The notes under the pieces were generated by a model, which was not told the DNA's origin, searched no databases, and worked only from the letters and a program-made list of their open reading frames with translations. Below are positions 36,377 through 52,818 of a DNA stretch of 64,000 nt, in pieces (position 1 is the stretch's first letter; each line of letters begins with the position of its first letter). The stretch is from Chlorophyllum brunneum (Eukaryota > Basidiomycota > Agaricomycetes > Agaricales > Agaricaceae). The translations under genes and the position numbers were made by a program. The stretch is from positions 1,426,001 to 1,490,000 of the forward strand of contig OY756151.1 in assembly GCA_963576785.1 (NCBI GenBank), given 5' to 3'.

Positions 36377-37989
36377 CTAGACATCTGTCGATCTAGTATT
36401 CACGATTGCAGTGCGAGGTTGGATCCTATCCGTACTAGTTAATCCAGAACAACTCTCATCATCTCTTCGAAACTGGAGACCTGAAGCTGGGGAATTTGAT
36501 AGAGTAAAGAGACTTTCAACCCCTAATTCCCTCAGTCGGACGATCATACGAGAAGCTAGGCAGCGGTACATTATGCCCATGAATCTGCGTAATCGATGCC
36601 CCCTTCAAAGTTAGTAACGCTCATTTCTCACAATTGAGAAGTAGACCTACGTTCCAGGGAACTGTTTGATAGTCCCAGGGAATGTGAAGAATATTACTGT
36701 TGTCGTGATGGATATAACTGCAGAGAAGCGTTATCACTATCCGCAGCAGAGAAAGCTGAAGCAGTACGTACAAAAGTTAAGGCCAAAATACAGCATGGAT
36801 TCCCTGAAAATCGTTTGCACTAACGGACTATTTGTAGTGCGGTACATTCGAAATTTTGCTATAATAACCATCGCGACAAGAACTGGTAGAGATCCCCAAG
36901 TTAACGAGCGTTCGAAATGTATCATTGTAACTTACTTATGTCTATGATGCGCCCGTTCAGAACGCCCCACATTCCAATCGACACCGAAGTGGTCACGGTC
37001 AGGAAGCACTGTGGAATAATGGTAGCATTGTGGACTGGCGGCTCAACACCTATCCTGTTCGTAAGCAAGTGTTCCGAGTGTCCTATGGAACTGGTACGAT
37101 GCTCACGTGTGGTTGACCGCATTATGAGACTCGAGATAATGATACCACTGCCGATCATCGCCTAGTGTGTGTGGGACACATGAGTTCATCTCTGAGTTGT
37201 GAGGTGACGGACTTGTGTCACTGACAATGGCTAACACTGATAGGAAAACAGCAACGATTTTAGAACATCCCCATAGTGCGTACGTTCTTAGAAAAAAGGT
37301 CACTGTGAATACATCAATTACCATTTGATTTCCGAAGAAAAGCGTCCCTGACATTGTGCAGACGACATCCCGATGAATGCCACCCCTAAAAATGAAATTG
37401 GAGTAAATCCTTCTGATGTATCAGATAAGGGAAAAAATCTACATGCAGATGCAAATGCCATCCCTACACAGAGTTCCGGCTACCATTGTGTACTATCAGC
37501 AACCCATCCACAATCGAATATGCGAGTTACTCACATTTGCCGCACTGCTAGTCAGACCTAAGTATGGATGAGTCTTCAATTCAACTTGAGAAACACATAA
37601 GCACCAACTAAAAACCCATATTCCGAGGTTGACGAAACATGTATAGCGGCAACTGATGTAAAGTATATTGACCTTGGCCCACTTTCTTTTCCATATGGCA
37701 TCCACCTGTCCCATTCTCAGTCTTGGGTGCTACACAGGAGCGAAAATAATACCCCGCACCTCACGGGGTAACAGATCGAGATGGTCATAAACCAAAAACG
37801 AATAAAGGCCAGCTGTACGGGTGTCTTTGAGTTAGCTGCTTAGAGGTCATGCCAAAGGTGTCAATCCCTACCTTGGAGGTACTGACCAACATGATTTTGT
37901 AAGATTCTGTTTTAGTTTACCAACCACCTACGCACCTCTAGGACCTGGAACTGACTAATGAGCGTTGAGAGTACCGTATGTGCGTCCAT
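36377..37989 (-). CDS. DUF6533 multi-pass membrane protein (tandem copy 1)
   Basis: Intron-rich gene. It starts at ATG 37989 (MDAHTVLSTLISQFQVLE, exon 1 to 37936). Small exons then give LYSFLVYDHLDLLPRE, VDAIWKRKWAKVNILYISCRYTCF, TFFLRTYALWGCSKIVAVFLSV, VEPPVHNATIIPQCFLTV and MVIIAKFRMYRT. The C-terminal exon (ASRMIVRLRELG, ending 36377) is hydrophilic. The YDxLxxLpxEvxxIWkrkW...Y..cRY block and the LRTYALWG segment are the signature of DUF6533 proteins, abundant in mushrooms and of unknown function, probably seven transmembrane helices. Several internal splice sites are ambiguous, so I cannot exclude a damaged copy. Confidence 0.65.
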
Positions 37990-38779
37990 GGTGCGTCAGT
38001 GGTTGATTATGTCAATCTAGCCCACTGAGTCAGGAGGGGTCATCTGGGCGGTGGTCGGGTTCTCAAGTACTTATAGCCCGAATACAAGAACCGAAAGCTT
38101 GGAACCCGTCGACCCCGACCTTTGGAAATACATTGACATGAACTCCGATGCCAAATCTCGAGCTTATCAGTTTGCTTATCGGGCCATACTTTCATGTCTG
38201 TCCGCCGCAGACAACACCGTTTCTCCCTTTGGCCATGATATATATATATATATGTGCGTCTTCCTGAAATACCCCTTCAGTATCTTTCTGGAAGTTACCA
38301 AAGATAACGCATGTCAAACGTGGGTTTTTTTGGAAATTAGTACGTTATATATTGTGTCTGATATATGCATTTCGACACGTTTTTCCGGTCCAGAAACCTG
38401 GTAATTCAATCTTCAAGAAGTACCATAACTCTGGAACAAAGGCAGGAGGCAGAAGGGCCAGTTTGCTCAACACAGGATAATTACAAGCTCGAAAGCTGAT
38501 GAGCATTTCTAAAAACAGAAAAAAAAAGAATAGCTTAGGAGATGATGTTTACAGCTTCCCGGTGAATACCTGTAGGATCCTTGCACCCGTCGAGACAAAG
38601 AGTATTCCTTCGGAAATTCAACGCAACCCATATGACTTTGGACTACCACTGGCAGTCGTTCCCTGCACGACATGATAGGAGCTCTGAATCCGCGTGGTCC
38701 TCCGAGTTCACGCCTTTCCTTGTCCCCAAACCCCCCGTCGATCTGATTGTGAAAGACCTTGAACATACTTCAAACTTTC
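37990..38779. other. Spacer between tandem DUF6533 genes
   Basis: Contains the upstream region of copy 1 and the 3' side of copy 2. A (AT)8 run sits at 38238-38253. No gene seen. Confidence 0.45.
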
Positions 38780-40360
38780 CTACATCCGGGCACCATTGAC
38801 TTCGGCAGATCGCGCACCTACTGTGTCATCGTGTCTGAAGTGGAGTGCTGATACTGAGGTTAGCGTCGTGGCCGTGTCCTGCTTCCCCTGTTCACGTAGT
38901 CGGATCATGACATGAGACGAGAGTATTCTGTACGTAATATCACTGAATCTATGAGGAACGTTTGTCAATTGTGCGCGGCTGATTGTGAGTTTTCACTGAC
39001 ATTCCAGCAAGTTGTTTTAATGGACCAGGAGGTTTGAAATACAATATTATTGCTATCATTGATGCAACTGCGTTGGCTTGTCAGTATGGCACACCATCTG
39101 GGGTGAGGTATTTCAACGTACAGAGATTGAGGACAAAATAGATCACAGCATCCCGGTAAACTCTACGAACGAATGGACTGTGGTCAAGGCGGAACCTTTT
39201 GATCTTTGCTAGTATGACCAGAAACATAAGTACTGCGCGATAGAGGATGTATTGGGTGAGAAATACACGAGCCAGGACGTAAGAACATACTCATATCGAT
39301 GATTAAGCTCACAAAGACGCCCATCATCGCGAATTTCGGTTGACCCTCCACAATGAGAAAACACTGTGGGATGACAGTTGCATCCTTCACAGGGGGTAGA
39401 AAGACTTAATTCGTGAGTCGGCGACCATAGGCAACTAATACTGGATGCACTTACGTGTTGTCGATCGCATGATTAACGCGTTGATAGTTATGCCCTCGGC
39501 AGTCATCGCCTACATGGCATTAGCATTCAACAGCAATATATGAAGGACCATCAGGTTTGATCTCACTAGGGCCAAAAATCCGAGAAAATACGCAATGCCT
39601 CGCGAAGCACCCCACAGCGCATATGTGCGTAGAACAAACACCACTTTCGCAGTGGCGTTGGCTTAGTTTTGTGTACCGAGTAGATCAGAGGCTTGGATCT
39701 CACGTTGAGCAGCCAGCATGCCAACAAGTGTTATCCCTGGTGTTGACCTCCAAGTAAGGATCAATATAAGAGTGATTGTAGAGGTTCGCCTTACATGCGG
39801 AGCAAAACCCCATGACCAGGCAGGGTTTGTCCTGAGGTTCATCCGCGTAAACATGGCGCACTTGCTGATTGAAGTTGACAAAACCCTTACATCGATGGCG
39901 AGATGGGTGGTACCTACCAAAATATTGAATTAGTGAAAGGGGAGAACACGGTACACGTCTACTCACTGATGATTGTAGTCGCCACGGTGAAGAAAGCCGT
40001 GTAGCGACAAATAAAGTAAGGAATATTGATTTTGGGCCCTTTGACCTTCCATATGTATTCGATCTGCGAAGCACTTGCTGTTTAGCAGGGTTATATTCAA
40101 AGTCCATCCTCAGGGGACGTTACCTCTTTGGGCAAAAGTTGAATGTAATCATATAGGAACACGACGTGAAGGCAGACTTTGATCCATGATAAGATGATCC
40201 AGAACCAGGTCTACCTCGAGAACTCACTTTGTAGGTACTGACGATCGTATCATGAGCAACTGCAGGACATCTGAAGAAATAAACTTCTGATAGAACTTAC
40301 CTCTAGAATCTGAAACTGGTGGAGGAGGGACAAAAGCGAGGGGTCGAGAGTCTGTTCCAT
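38780..40360 (-). CDS. DUF6533 multi-pass membrane protein (tandem copy 2)
   Basis: Starts at ATG 40360 with MEQTLDPSLLSLLHQFQILE (exon 1, 40360..40301), clearly related to the first exon of copy 1. Later exons give VVFLYDYIQLLPKE, IEYIWKVKGPKINIPYFICRYTAFF, FVLRTYALWGASRGIAYFLGF and MKDATVIPQCFLIVEGQPKF. The last exon, ending 38780, contains SSHVMIRLREQGKQ, parallel to ASRMIVRLRELG in copy 1. Same strand and same order as copy 1, so a tandem duplicate. The region after the first exon has stop-prone alternatives and needs transcript support; it may be partly decayed. Function unknown. Confidence 0.6.
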
Positions 40361-40824
40361 TGTTGGAGCTTGCTTGACATCAAAGGAAAGCAACAACCAC
40401 GCCGTGACGGGTCTTTTAACACTCATACGTTCGGTCCGTCGTCGTGAGAAGAAATGGAAGTCAACACCCTTTGACCTGGGAATCTCACCTCCTGAGTGGT
40501 TCGAAATAGCGTTGCTCATCTGCTGCTGTACACGGATAACTCGATTCCGGCTGATTCCATCACCATCACCGCTGTGATGTTGGAGCTACGTAGTGTTCGA
40601 AGATATGAAATCTTCGACCAGGCTTCTCGGTTCGCAATCTTTCCTTCGTAGTCTGTTCTAAATCTGTGGGACTGCGCGATCAGGAGCATTCGAGTAAATC
40701 AGACGTTGGGATTGTACTATATTTCAAATGAACTTATACATATCTGGGCAACCTGATACCGATACATTATCCAACATCCAAGTTAATATGCATGAATATA
40801 CGAATTATAAAGCGCATCGACTGC
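40361..40824. other. Intergenic region
   Basis: Lies between the start of DUF6533 copy 2 and the 3' end of the sugar transporter, both on the minus strand. No gene seen. Confidence 0.45.
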
Positions 40825-43316
<2,492 letters not shown>

Positions 43317-44392
43317 GGGCAGGTTGCAAGATGCTGGAGACTAGGCGGCCTTGTTTAAATAACACTCATTCGGCATAGCCTCCCGAAGTTTGCCACAACA
43401 TGAATGGGGTAGCAGAACAGACTCCCCTGTATGAATTACCTCATCTAGGAGATGGAGGGTGAGTGGGCCAATAGCTCCCATCAAATATACAAGGTACTTA
43501 CATACGACCGTTCGGCGCGTTGGAGCTAGCCATGTGGGGGCTATACGATGGAGATGAGAATAGAACAGTCGGCTCGGCTGGGACTGCCTACTGGGTACCA
43601 CTCATCCCGGAATGTAACATGGTAGCTCCGACATTGACGGGTATGGTCGGGCATTTGTGCCACACTCACGGCTGGAGAAAGCCAATTCATGAGGCGTTTG
43701 TAACTTTAGGTTGGAGTGATCATTATCGGGAAAGAGGAGTCGGGATTCATTCCCGTCAAATGCCGACCTCCCTCTTGCCCGGAGCCTGTACGAAAATAGA
43801 ACAGAGTGTTGTGGGCATACTTCTACTCATCATGGATCTTTGGCGACAATAATGGATCCGCTGTAAGGTCACGGACAGGTCACGGATGTTCGAAAATTCT
43901 CGGCAATTGGTGTTGTTCGACAAGTGGGATGGTCCGCTGATCGGTGATCATGTTGCGCCTGGCCGTGGGACATTTGTGCCAGACGACCGATTCTGTCATA
44001 CTTCCGCTGTCGAAGCCTTCTCTTCTTACTGCCTTGGAAGCAAACTGCGTATCAACATGCCGGTTCAGACCTTTCGAACTTCTCTTCTCTCAATTCTTGG
44101 CGCTTAATACATACCCAAAACAGTCCCAGAATGTTGTCCAACTCTGAGCGAAGATCGATGTGGTAGTTAGATCGAAATTCACTCAAGCACCGGTTTTACA
44201 CTCATGGGCATGCTGTTGTCGTTACTGCGGATATGTTACACGAGGCCTTATCAACTCTATATCCAGAACAAGGCTAGATATGCTCATTATCCGACCAAAG
44301 GGAAGCTTCGTTCCCTGATGGGAACAAGGTGCCACTGCCCCTTTATATACGGAGTCATCAATTGCATTGCGTCCAACGCTGAAACGACCAAC
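43317..44392. other. Intergenic region upstream of sacsin-like gene C
   Basis: The transporter and gene C are divergent here. Open frames up to 110 codons exist but show no domain or consistent splicing. It must contain both promoters. Confidence 0.45.
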
Positions 44393-47300
44393 ATGGCGGA
44401 CTTTGGAGAGAATGTTGCTCCAACTGCTGCTATCCGTGCAATTCTCGGCAGCTACCCGTTTTCTATAGGTCTCTTACGTGAAATCCTGCAGAATTCCGAC
44501 GATGCGAAAGCCTCTGAACAGGTACGTTTCCTTCCCCCCCCCCAACATCGCAGTTAACCTACCTATGCGCAGATTTTTGTCCTCGATCGCCGCGCCCATG
44601 GCACTAATGCTATACACCACCCCGATTTTGCAGCCATCCAGGGACCCGCTCTCTTAGCGTTTAACAATGAGTTGATTCAAGATGAGGATTGGAAAGCGTT
44701 GCGGAACATCCATCGATCATCTAAGACGATGGATACTTCGTAATTATCATATTTTTCTAGCCTTTTCTTCCTTTCCACTCATACTGTGTATAGGAAGATC
44801 GGCAAATACGGGATCGGATTTCGTTCGTCATACCATGTACGTGTCTAGACTCTTAGCTGGACATGACTAAACTCGGATTCAGGTCACAGATACACCAAAC
44901 ATATTGTCTGGATCCCATCTCGCTATATTGGATCCACAGCTAAACCTCACCGAATCTGGTGGAATCAAACTCGACATCGCGACTGAATCATCAAAATACA
45001 GTGATCACCTCGCTGCGTTTGGGTCGCTTTTCCCATCCTCCGAGTGGGGGAAACCCTTCAATGGTTCTATCTTTCGACTACCTTTACGCCAAGCCCCAAG
45101 TGAGATCAGCCACGAGATCATAGCGCCCGATACAATCTCTGATCTTCTGAGGGACTTTGCGCGCGAGGAGTTGAATATATCCCTCCTCTTCCTGCGCAAC
45201 GTGACCTCAATTAAGATTTACGAGATCAGCGTTGACGGCGAGAAAACCCAACTCGCGACCGCAACGATCAATCGAACGCCCCTGGAGGACCAAGGAGAAT
45301 ACCAATTACACAAAGCTGTTATTCGAACTGACCTCTCTGGCTCCCTGGAAGAGAGAGAATGGCGCATTCTCCATGCTCCCTTTTCCGAAACGGAGGCAGT
45401 AGATGCACTCTCCCGGCGTCTCGGAGGAAACCCCACAGCAACACTCTCCCAACATAAGCTCAACCCCACCATGGACCTCGCCATCCCTCTCAATTGTTCA
45501 AACATGACGAAGATTGGTCGCCTCTTCACCTTTCTTCCCCTCCCCCTAAGAACAGAATTCCCTGTCCACATAAATGCGCTCTTTTCCCTGACTCAGTCAA
45601 GGCAGAACCTGCGGAACGGTGGTGAAGTAGGAATTGTCAAGAACTCCGACGATCAGTAAGTATTGATTGATCCTTTTCGAGAGTCTTTCTCAACTATGTG
45701 TAGCGCCCTCATTGAGTGGAACCGTCTCCTCTTTGATACGTACATCCCTAGGGCATGGGCCAACCTCCTAAACGTTCTCGTGAACCATGACCAAGTGCAG
45801 AGCGTTTTTGACGTTTGGCCCAGTTCTCAAGCCGAGGTTCAGTCCGGTGACTATGTGTATTGGAAAGATATACTTTCACGTGTCGCAGAGTATGCGTTAG
45901 AATTTCCTATCTGGCCTGTTTGTGGAATGGACCCTCTCCTCTATGAAGTTATTACCTCCCTTCTCATTGCCGGGTCGTCAACCGAGGATGATTTCTTGAA
46001 TGCCCTAGTTCGGACTGGCCTTCGAATCACGCAACCTCCGCATTATCTCACCCAGGTTATCCTCAGCAATCATACGAGCTCCATCAAGATGTTATCACCT
46101 GAAATAGTACATGGAGAATTACAAGTACGTGTCGTTTGTTTTTGAGTACTAGTTAACTAATCCTTTTTTAAGCCTTTCATTTCCAACATTACGAATCTTC
46201 CTAATACGGACGCCGACACTATCCTAGCGTACCTCCTATCAACGTCCAATTGTCGTTACATCGAAAACCTTCCTCTGGTCCCATCTGTTGCTCACAACCG
46301 CGTGGCTCTCGTTGCCCCGACTTCGTCTACCAGCTACCATGTTCTGTTCGGGGAGATCGAGGAAAAATTGTTCGGTACCTACGATCCCACAGCTGTGTCA
46401 CTCAAGCAACTAACTCCTGACGTTCGCGGGACCCTCTTAAACAACGGTTGTCAGACGCTTAATCTAACCAAGCTCGATTCTTCCAAGGCCGTTAACTACC
46501 TTGGCGCCTCACTGTATGTTTCTCAGCCTCAAAGGGGTGCAACGGGTGCTGAGGTTGATTGGCTCAATCTATTCTGGGATTGGGCCCAAACATCTATTTC
46601 GAACCTGAGGGTCTTGGATCAATTCTACCTTGTTCCTACCACTTCGGGGTTCCAACGTCCCTCAGATGCTGTATTCCATCCCGAGTCTGACAGCGAGATC
46701 GCGAAGCTACTGGAGCCGTTGAACGTACCTGTCATTGATACTCGGTTTAGTACAAGGGCTCGAGGAGCCCTGAGGCAATTGCAACCGAGCTCTAACATCC
46801 ATGCCCTTCTACGTGCTCTTTCCCCAACGATCAATGTAGAGTTTTCGGAGGACCAGGCGAAATGTCTGGGGAGTTACTTGATCAGACATTTACCAACCGC
46901 ATGTTATCGATATGGGTCGATCTCGACCGACCATACTCTTCGCACTCGCCTCCGCGGCCTCCCTATTTTCCCTATCCTTTCACTCTCTCCCGACGGATCA
47001 TCGACGGATCGGGGGTCCATAGTTAGCTCCATCAGCGTTCGTGGCGTCGATCCCTCCGGAATCCCTGTTCTTCCCCGAATCGGCTCGATTGTTTATCTTA
47101 ATCTTCGCTGTATGAGCCAAGATATATTACAATACTTGGATCCGCGCTATCATTCTCCACTCTCTCTCGACGAAATGCACGACATGATGTTGGAGCATAT
47201 CTGTGCACAGTCGCTCGATATCCAAGTAGCATTCGTTAAGTACCTAGTATCCCATTCCCGTGCTATTCCCCGGGCAGTGCTCGATCGTTTGGCAACCATC

Positions 47301-50300
47301 GAATTCGTACCCGCTTGTGATGGGACCCTTCGTTCGCCTAAACACCTTATTGACCCAGACGCTGCGATCGCAACCCTCTATCCTGGGGCCTCTTCCTCTC
47401 TTCCTAACACTTCGCGACCAATTCTCACCGATCTCGTCACCAATCTCCGCAATCTCAAGCTCCTTATCACTGAACTCTCCCTTGACGTTGTGCGTGAGCG
47501 TATTTGTTATGTTGCGGGCGGCCGTTGTACAGAACCGGAGAATCTTGCTCGCCGTCTCATAAACACCATCAATGACTCACGAATCGATTGTGGTCGCCTC
47601 TTTGACCTATCTCAACCATCCCTGGACATGGAATGGGTTCCGACGCCTGAGGGACTCAAAAGCCCACTCCAATGTCGTGATGCGCAGTCTCATTCGGGGA
47701 AAAGTAACCTGTTTGATGAAGTGATGCCGATGGTCAGGTCTGATGTACGCATTGGTTTTTATCTTCGTCGGGCTTTTCCTTGGGACGGTGAAGTCACATT
47801 TGAGATCATATATGAGCAATTGGTCAAGGTTCTGGATGGACCCAAGCCACCGTATGAGAAGGTTCGGGAAATCGTCAAGGAACTGGGGCACAGGCGCCTT
47901 ACAGGATCACAGTTAACTACCCTCCGCAAGGGTCTTCACGATAGAAAATGGGTTCCAACTCGTAGTGGTACTCTCGAAAGGATTGCGTTCTCTTTGTTAG
48001 GAGCCGAGGATATACCCGAAATAGGTTTCCATTCCGTTGTTTTTGATTCATACCGCCATGCAAATGTGCGCATGTTCCTTCAGGAAATGGGTTGTGTCGA
48101 ACGGTATGTGCCGGTTCCGTCAAGAGACAGAGGCTGACTAGTATATAGACCGTCAGAGAACGCAATATTGGAGCTCTTGAAGTCACTCTGCGAATCAGGC
48201 GCTTCGGAGACGCCGAACACAAGGGTTACTCGAGGTCTCATTCATCTACTGTCATGGCTTCCTGTCCTGGGACCAGATGAACGGACCCGTCTCTTTGTTC
48301 CCGATACGAGTGGGATACTGCGTCCGTTCAATGATATTTGCTATAATGACGTTGGACCGCGTGCGTCCCTCGTCGATATCGGAAGCAATTTTCTTGCGCA
48401 CCCAACCATCTCTGATGAACTGGCGACAGTGCTAGGATTGAGGCGTTTGGGTTTGTTGGGTTTGGAGAGCCAGTACGACGACGAGCCCGATATGGGAGAG
48501 GACCTGATGACAACCATCCGAAATCGCTTGCGAGAGTACACAGATTCTCAACTACTGCTTGAGTTCCTTGCCAATGCCTCGGATGCTGGCGCAAAGGAAT
48601 TCAATGTTCTTCTTGATGAAAAAATTGCGCAAACGAAGGCGTTGATATCTCCCCGATGCAGTGGTTTTCAGTCTGTTCCTGCGCTTGTTATCCACAACGA
48701 TAGTGTCTTCCAGGATGACGATTTCAAAGGTATTCTGCGCACTGGGGTAGGAGGAAAAGTGGAGAGGAGGGACACTATTGGACAGTTTGGATTTGGTGCT
48801 TTGACGATGTTCCATATCACGGAGGTTCGTTGCTTCATCTTTTATAGAACCCCGCCATTGATTGTAGCCCCCCCCCAGTTTGCTATGATAGTCTCTGGAG
48901 ACCAGGTGCTGTTCCTGAATCCCTGCAAGGCTCATCTCTCGATTGGACGGGCTTCATTGCGTATACCCCTCTCCACTGTGCGAAAGTGAGTGATAAGAAA
49001 TACAGCCTTTCCTTCTCCAGAACATAACCGTCTCCATCGGTAGACTTTACAGCGATCACCTCTCTCCCCTGAAAGGATTATTCGGGTTCAATATTCCTGA
49101 GGATATCGATGAGGATTACTCCTATAATGGTGTATGTGCAGAGATATCTTTTACGCCTACCCCATCTTACGAGAACTTCAGACATTATTTCGCCTCCCAT
49201 TACGCTCAAGCACCCAGTTCCACGATATCGAACCCGTGTTCAAGAAAATGGTGTCATTAGGTGACATAGCCTCCAGCTTCAAATCAGTGGCCTCGAACTG
49301 TCTTCTATTCACTTCTATATCCTCGATTCGCTGTTTTGACCGGAGACACAGAGATCCGTTCCTCCTCTGGTCTGTTTCAGCAACACGAAGTGACTACTCT
49401 GAGGTAAAGGAGCGCGTCAAAGCGCACACAGTAACTATCACTGGATCGGAGTCCGTTACTCGCGACCAGGAATGGCGAATCTTATCGATCGCAGTCAACG
49501 ACCGGCAGTTCCCACCGTTCATCCCTTCTCTACAAGAGAAATACAGGTTCAGGCTCCCCCCCATTGTTCGGGTGGCTGCACCTTCGTCGCCAGTCCATTG
49601 TTCTCATTTATTCTCAACTCTTCCCCTCCCCATCACCCTTGACCTTCCTGTGCACATCTCTGGTTCTTTCATCTTGGCTTCCGATCGGAGGTCAATTCGC
49701 CTCGACGAATACGAAAATGTTGAAGCATCATATAATCGATGGCTCCTCAAGGTCATAGTGCCAATGCTGTATTCGTACTTGTTGGAGGATCGAGCTGCGT
49801 ATGGTGATAATGCCCCTTACTGGCCGGGGAATCGGAAGGTGCTGGCAAAGGACACTCACAATGTCATTTCGGCCTTGGTGATGGACTCGGTGTACCAGAC
49901 CGTCGCCACCTCAAGTGCCTCTATCTTCCGGAGCAAATACCACCCTCACGCCCTTGCTCCTCAGGATGCCTGCGTCATCGATAAAACCCTTTCCCCCACT
50001 ACGACCAAGGTGCTGGATGTGATTCAGCCCCCCGATATTGTCAAGCTCCCCACTTCCGTAACGAGAAAACTCCAGAAAGTGGATGAGGCCCGTTTCTCCC
50101 TCGTGACACCGAAATATGTCCACACGCAGATCTTAACAAATCCAAGTCGCTTCAACGCCTCTATGCTGGATTTTGATCAACTTCAGGATTTAATCGACTT
50201 CCTTTCCAAAGGCCCGGACGCCCTTGAATGTTTAGTTGGGTTGATTTTGCTTCCTCTGGCTGATGGAAATTTTGCAAAATTCAACGTTCTTCCGGGTCCC

Positions 50301-52818
50301 TGCTTCTATGTTATTCCGCCCCGGGCAATTGAGAAAGCCGTGTTCAAACCGCATCGCATCGTGCACGGCAGGCTGAACACGACAAAACTCCTCGAGATGA
50401 ACAAACTCAATGTCAAGTCTATCTCAAATAGTAACATAGGGGCCCTCCTCGACGACCACATATCCACATCTCCAACTCTGGAAAATGCGGACGATGCGAC
50501 TCAAATATGGATCAAGAAATTCTGGAAAGTCTTCTCTTCGCTCAAAGTGTCAACTGATACCATCACCGATTACCCTCTTATCCCGACTCTGCAACCCCGC
50601 TACTACCTTTCCCTCACTTACTGCACGAAGTCGTCCGCCATTCTCGCCGATTTTACCGATCACCCTTTACAGGCCACGTGCTTGACCCAGATGGGCTTTA
50701 CCCTTATCGATAGGGCATCGCTACAGAAGGACGTGCGATCAATCGTTAAGCCCTTGGAATTGAGTGTTGAAAACGTCCTTGTCAAGCTATTCAATAGGTC
50801 TCACAGTATTTCAACACTGTTCAATTTCCTCGAGTCAGAGGTACGGGCCCGTTTCACATCTTGGATTCGTTCCGAAATCCGCTATCGGAAGAAGGGCTAT
50901 TTCAATAAACACTGGCAATATTCTTCACTGCCATTATGGCGAACAGCGGACGGTTCACCCATATCTGCAAATGATCTCGTGATGCTTCCGCTACACGTCA
51001 CTGTTGAATCCGTTGCAGCTTTTGCTCCCAGGACTATTGTGGCCTATGACCACTTACTTGCGGCCATGGGCGTACAACCCCCTTCTTCCCTTCAATCGAT
51101 CCTTAATATTCCTACGCTCCTAGACGAACATTCGGAAGAAGCGTACGGACGCCTCATTTCTGCCCTGCTGAATCACACCCCTGCCAAGTCCAGTATACCC
51201 GTACCAAACTCACAACGATTGATACGAGATTCGGGTGCATTATATTCTTCTCGTGATCCTTTATTCCGGGCAGCGTTCGGGTCGAATTCTGAAAGGTTCA
51301 TCCACTCCTCCTTCCGCCGTTTCGAAAATGAACTCGAGAAACACGGCTTACAGAGGCAACACGGCCTCAGTATTGCTACATTCAGGGACTGCTTGGTAGT
51401 TTTCCAGGATGCCACTGGTCGCGATCTGGTAAATCGGGCTACTGAGATTTTCCAGATCTTCTCAGAATATCTGCCCCTCTACGTGAACTCTAGCGAAGAC
51501 GGCGAGTGGGAAACTCTGGACCAGCTCCGTTTTATCCCTCGCGAGCAGTCCCCTCAACCTCTCCCGGGAGTTAACTGCTCGAGATACATTGCATCCCATG
51601 TTCGTTTCTTGCCAAGTGTGGTGTCACCGAATAAACTTGTCCAGAAGCAGTTTATAGCGATTGCTTGGTCTCAGCGCGCATTCTACAAGTCAGAGCCACA
51701 TTCACGAATTCTTATGACATATCCGGGCCTGAGCGTTCCAAGCGCGGAAGAAGTGGTACGTTGAGTACACATGTTTTGATGCACTCGGGTGACTTAATCG
51801 GGTATGATACAGGTCAATCATCTTGTAGTTCTAGCGACGGAAGTAGCTACAGATCATTCTAGACATTCCACCCTGCTTGATCATCTCGAGAAGACATACA
51901 AGTGGCTCAACGAAAACACGGAGGCTGCAGAACCTTTCTTGACCCAATGCACAGAGAACGGAATACCACTGCTCCTCAACGTCGACGATCCGAAGAATAC
52001 CGCCGAAGAATGGAAATGGAAGAAAGCCGATCATATTTTACTCGACACCTACGATACAGGGTTCCTTGAATGTCCGAGAGATTTCATCAAGCCATTCCAT
52101 GATCTTCTCGTAGCTGCAGGCGCAGTCGCCATCGACTATGGACAAGAAGTGGAACCCTCTCAAACAGAATCAACAAACGAGGAACAACAAGCGAACCTCA
52201 GTAACAGCTTTAATCAAATGAGAAACGATGGAATATGCACCGATGTCCAGTTCTTTTTCGATTCCCCTAACGAGAAACCATTACGTGCACACCGCGCATA
52301 TCTAGCAGCGCATAGCGGTCACTTCAAAGATATGTTTTCTGGAGATTTCGTCGAAGCCGGGAACGCTTCTTCTGCGAACCCTATCCGTGTTGATGTCCCT
52401 GGATTTTCGAAACGCAGCGTCGAGTATATTATCAGTAAGTTCTTATACTTACTCTGGAAGTACAAAATCTCATTTGAGAGGAATAGATTTCGTGTATACG
52501 GGAAAGGAACCAGAATTGAAGAGAGAGGAATGGGAAGTGGCGTTGGAGATGATTTTACTTGGGCATGCGTGGTCGATGAGGGAAGCGCAGGATGTTGTAC
52601 AGGGTGTTATGTTTTCGTTGAAGATGGTTGACCCTTTCAATTTGGATCATGGTGCGTTCGTTTTGATATTCTAATCGAGTTGGTTTTTTAAAATGAGGCG
52701 TATAGTTCGTCCTACAGCTGAGAAGACAGAATCGACAGAGTTGGTAAAACACTGTATCGAATATGAGAAACGCAACAAGAAGTTGGTTCAACACGCAAGG
52801 GAGCAGGCTGAGGAATGA
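44393..52818 (+). CDS. Giant sacsin-like protein C: two sacsin/GHKL ATPase repeats plus C-terminal BTB
   Basis: Thirteen exons: 44393..44521, 44573..44739, 44794..44836, 44883..45655, 45704..46124, 46173..48103, 48149..48824, 48879..48985, 49044..49131, 49182..51755, 51813..52434, 52487..52651, 52706..52818; 2602 aa. The N-terminus is MADFGENVAPTAA, then LLREILQNSDDAKA, IFVLDRRAHG and IGKYGIGFRSSYH (repeat 1). Repeat 2, near residue 1291, has LLLEFLANASDAGA and TIGQFGFGALTMFH with Glu, Asn and Asp retained. BTB starts near 2444 (ICTDVQFFFDSPNEKPLRAHRAY) and ends with a helix-rich segment after NFVYTGKEPE. Exon lengths equal those of B at exons 2, 3, 5, 8 and 9. Introns 1 and 7 contain C-runs. 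Same domain-based role as A and B. Confidence 0.9.
44534..44543 (+). repeat. C10 homopolymer in intron 1 of gene C
   Basis: Ten C in a row, 12 bases into the first intron of gene C. A second run of nine C (48868-48876) forms the polypyrimidine tract directly before the acceptor of intron 7. Confidence 0.8.

Noticed and set aside
43520..43852. 110-codon open frame between the transporter and gene C
   Set aside because: No domain, signal peptide or splicing partner; it lies where both flanking genes need promoters.
44204..44392. Upstream in-frame ATG giving a 63-residue extension to gene C
   Set aside because: The extension is not similar to the leaders of A or B, and the ATG at 44393 gives MADFGENVAPT, parallel to MAEAFGENVAPT in B.
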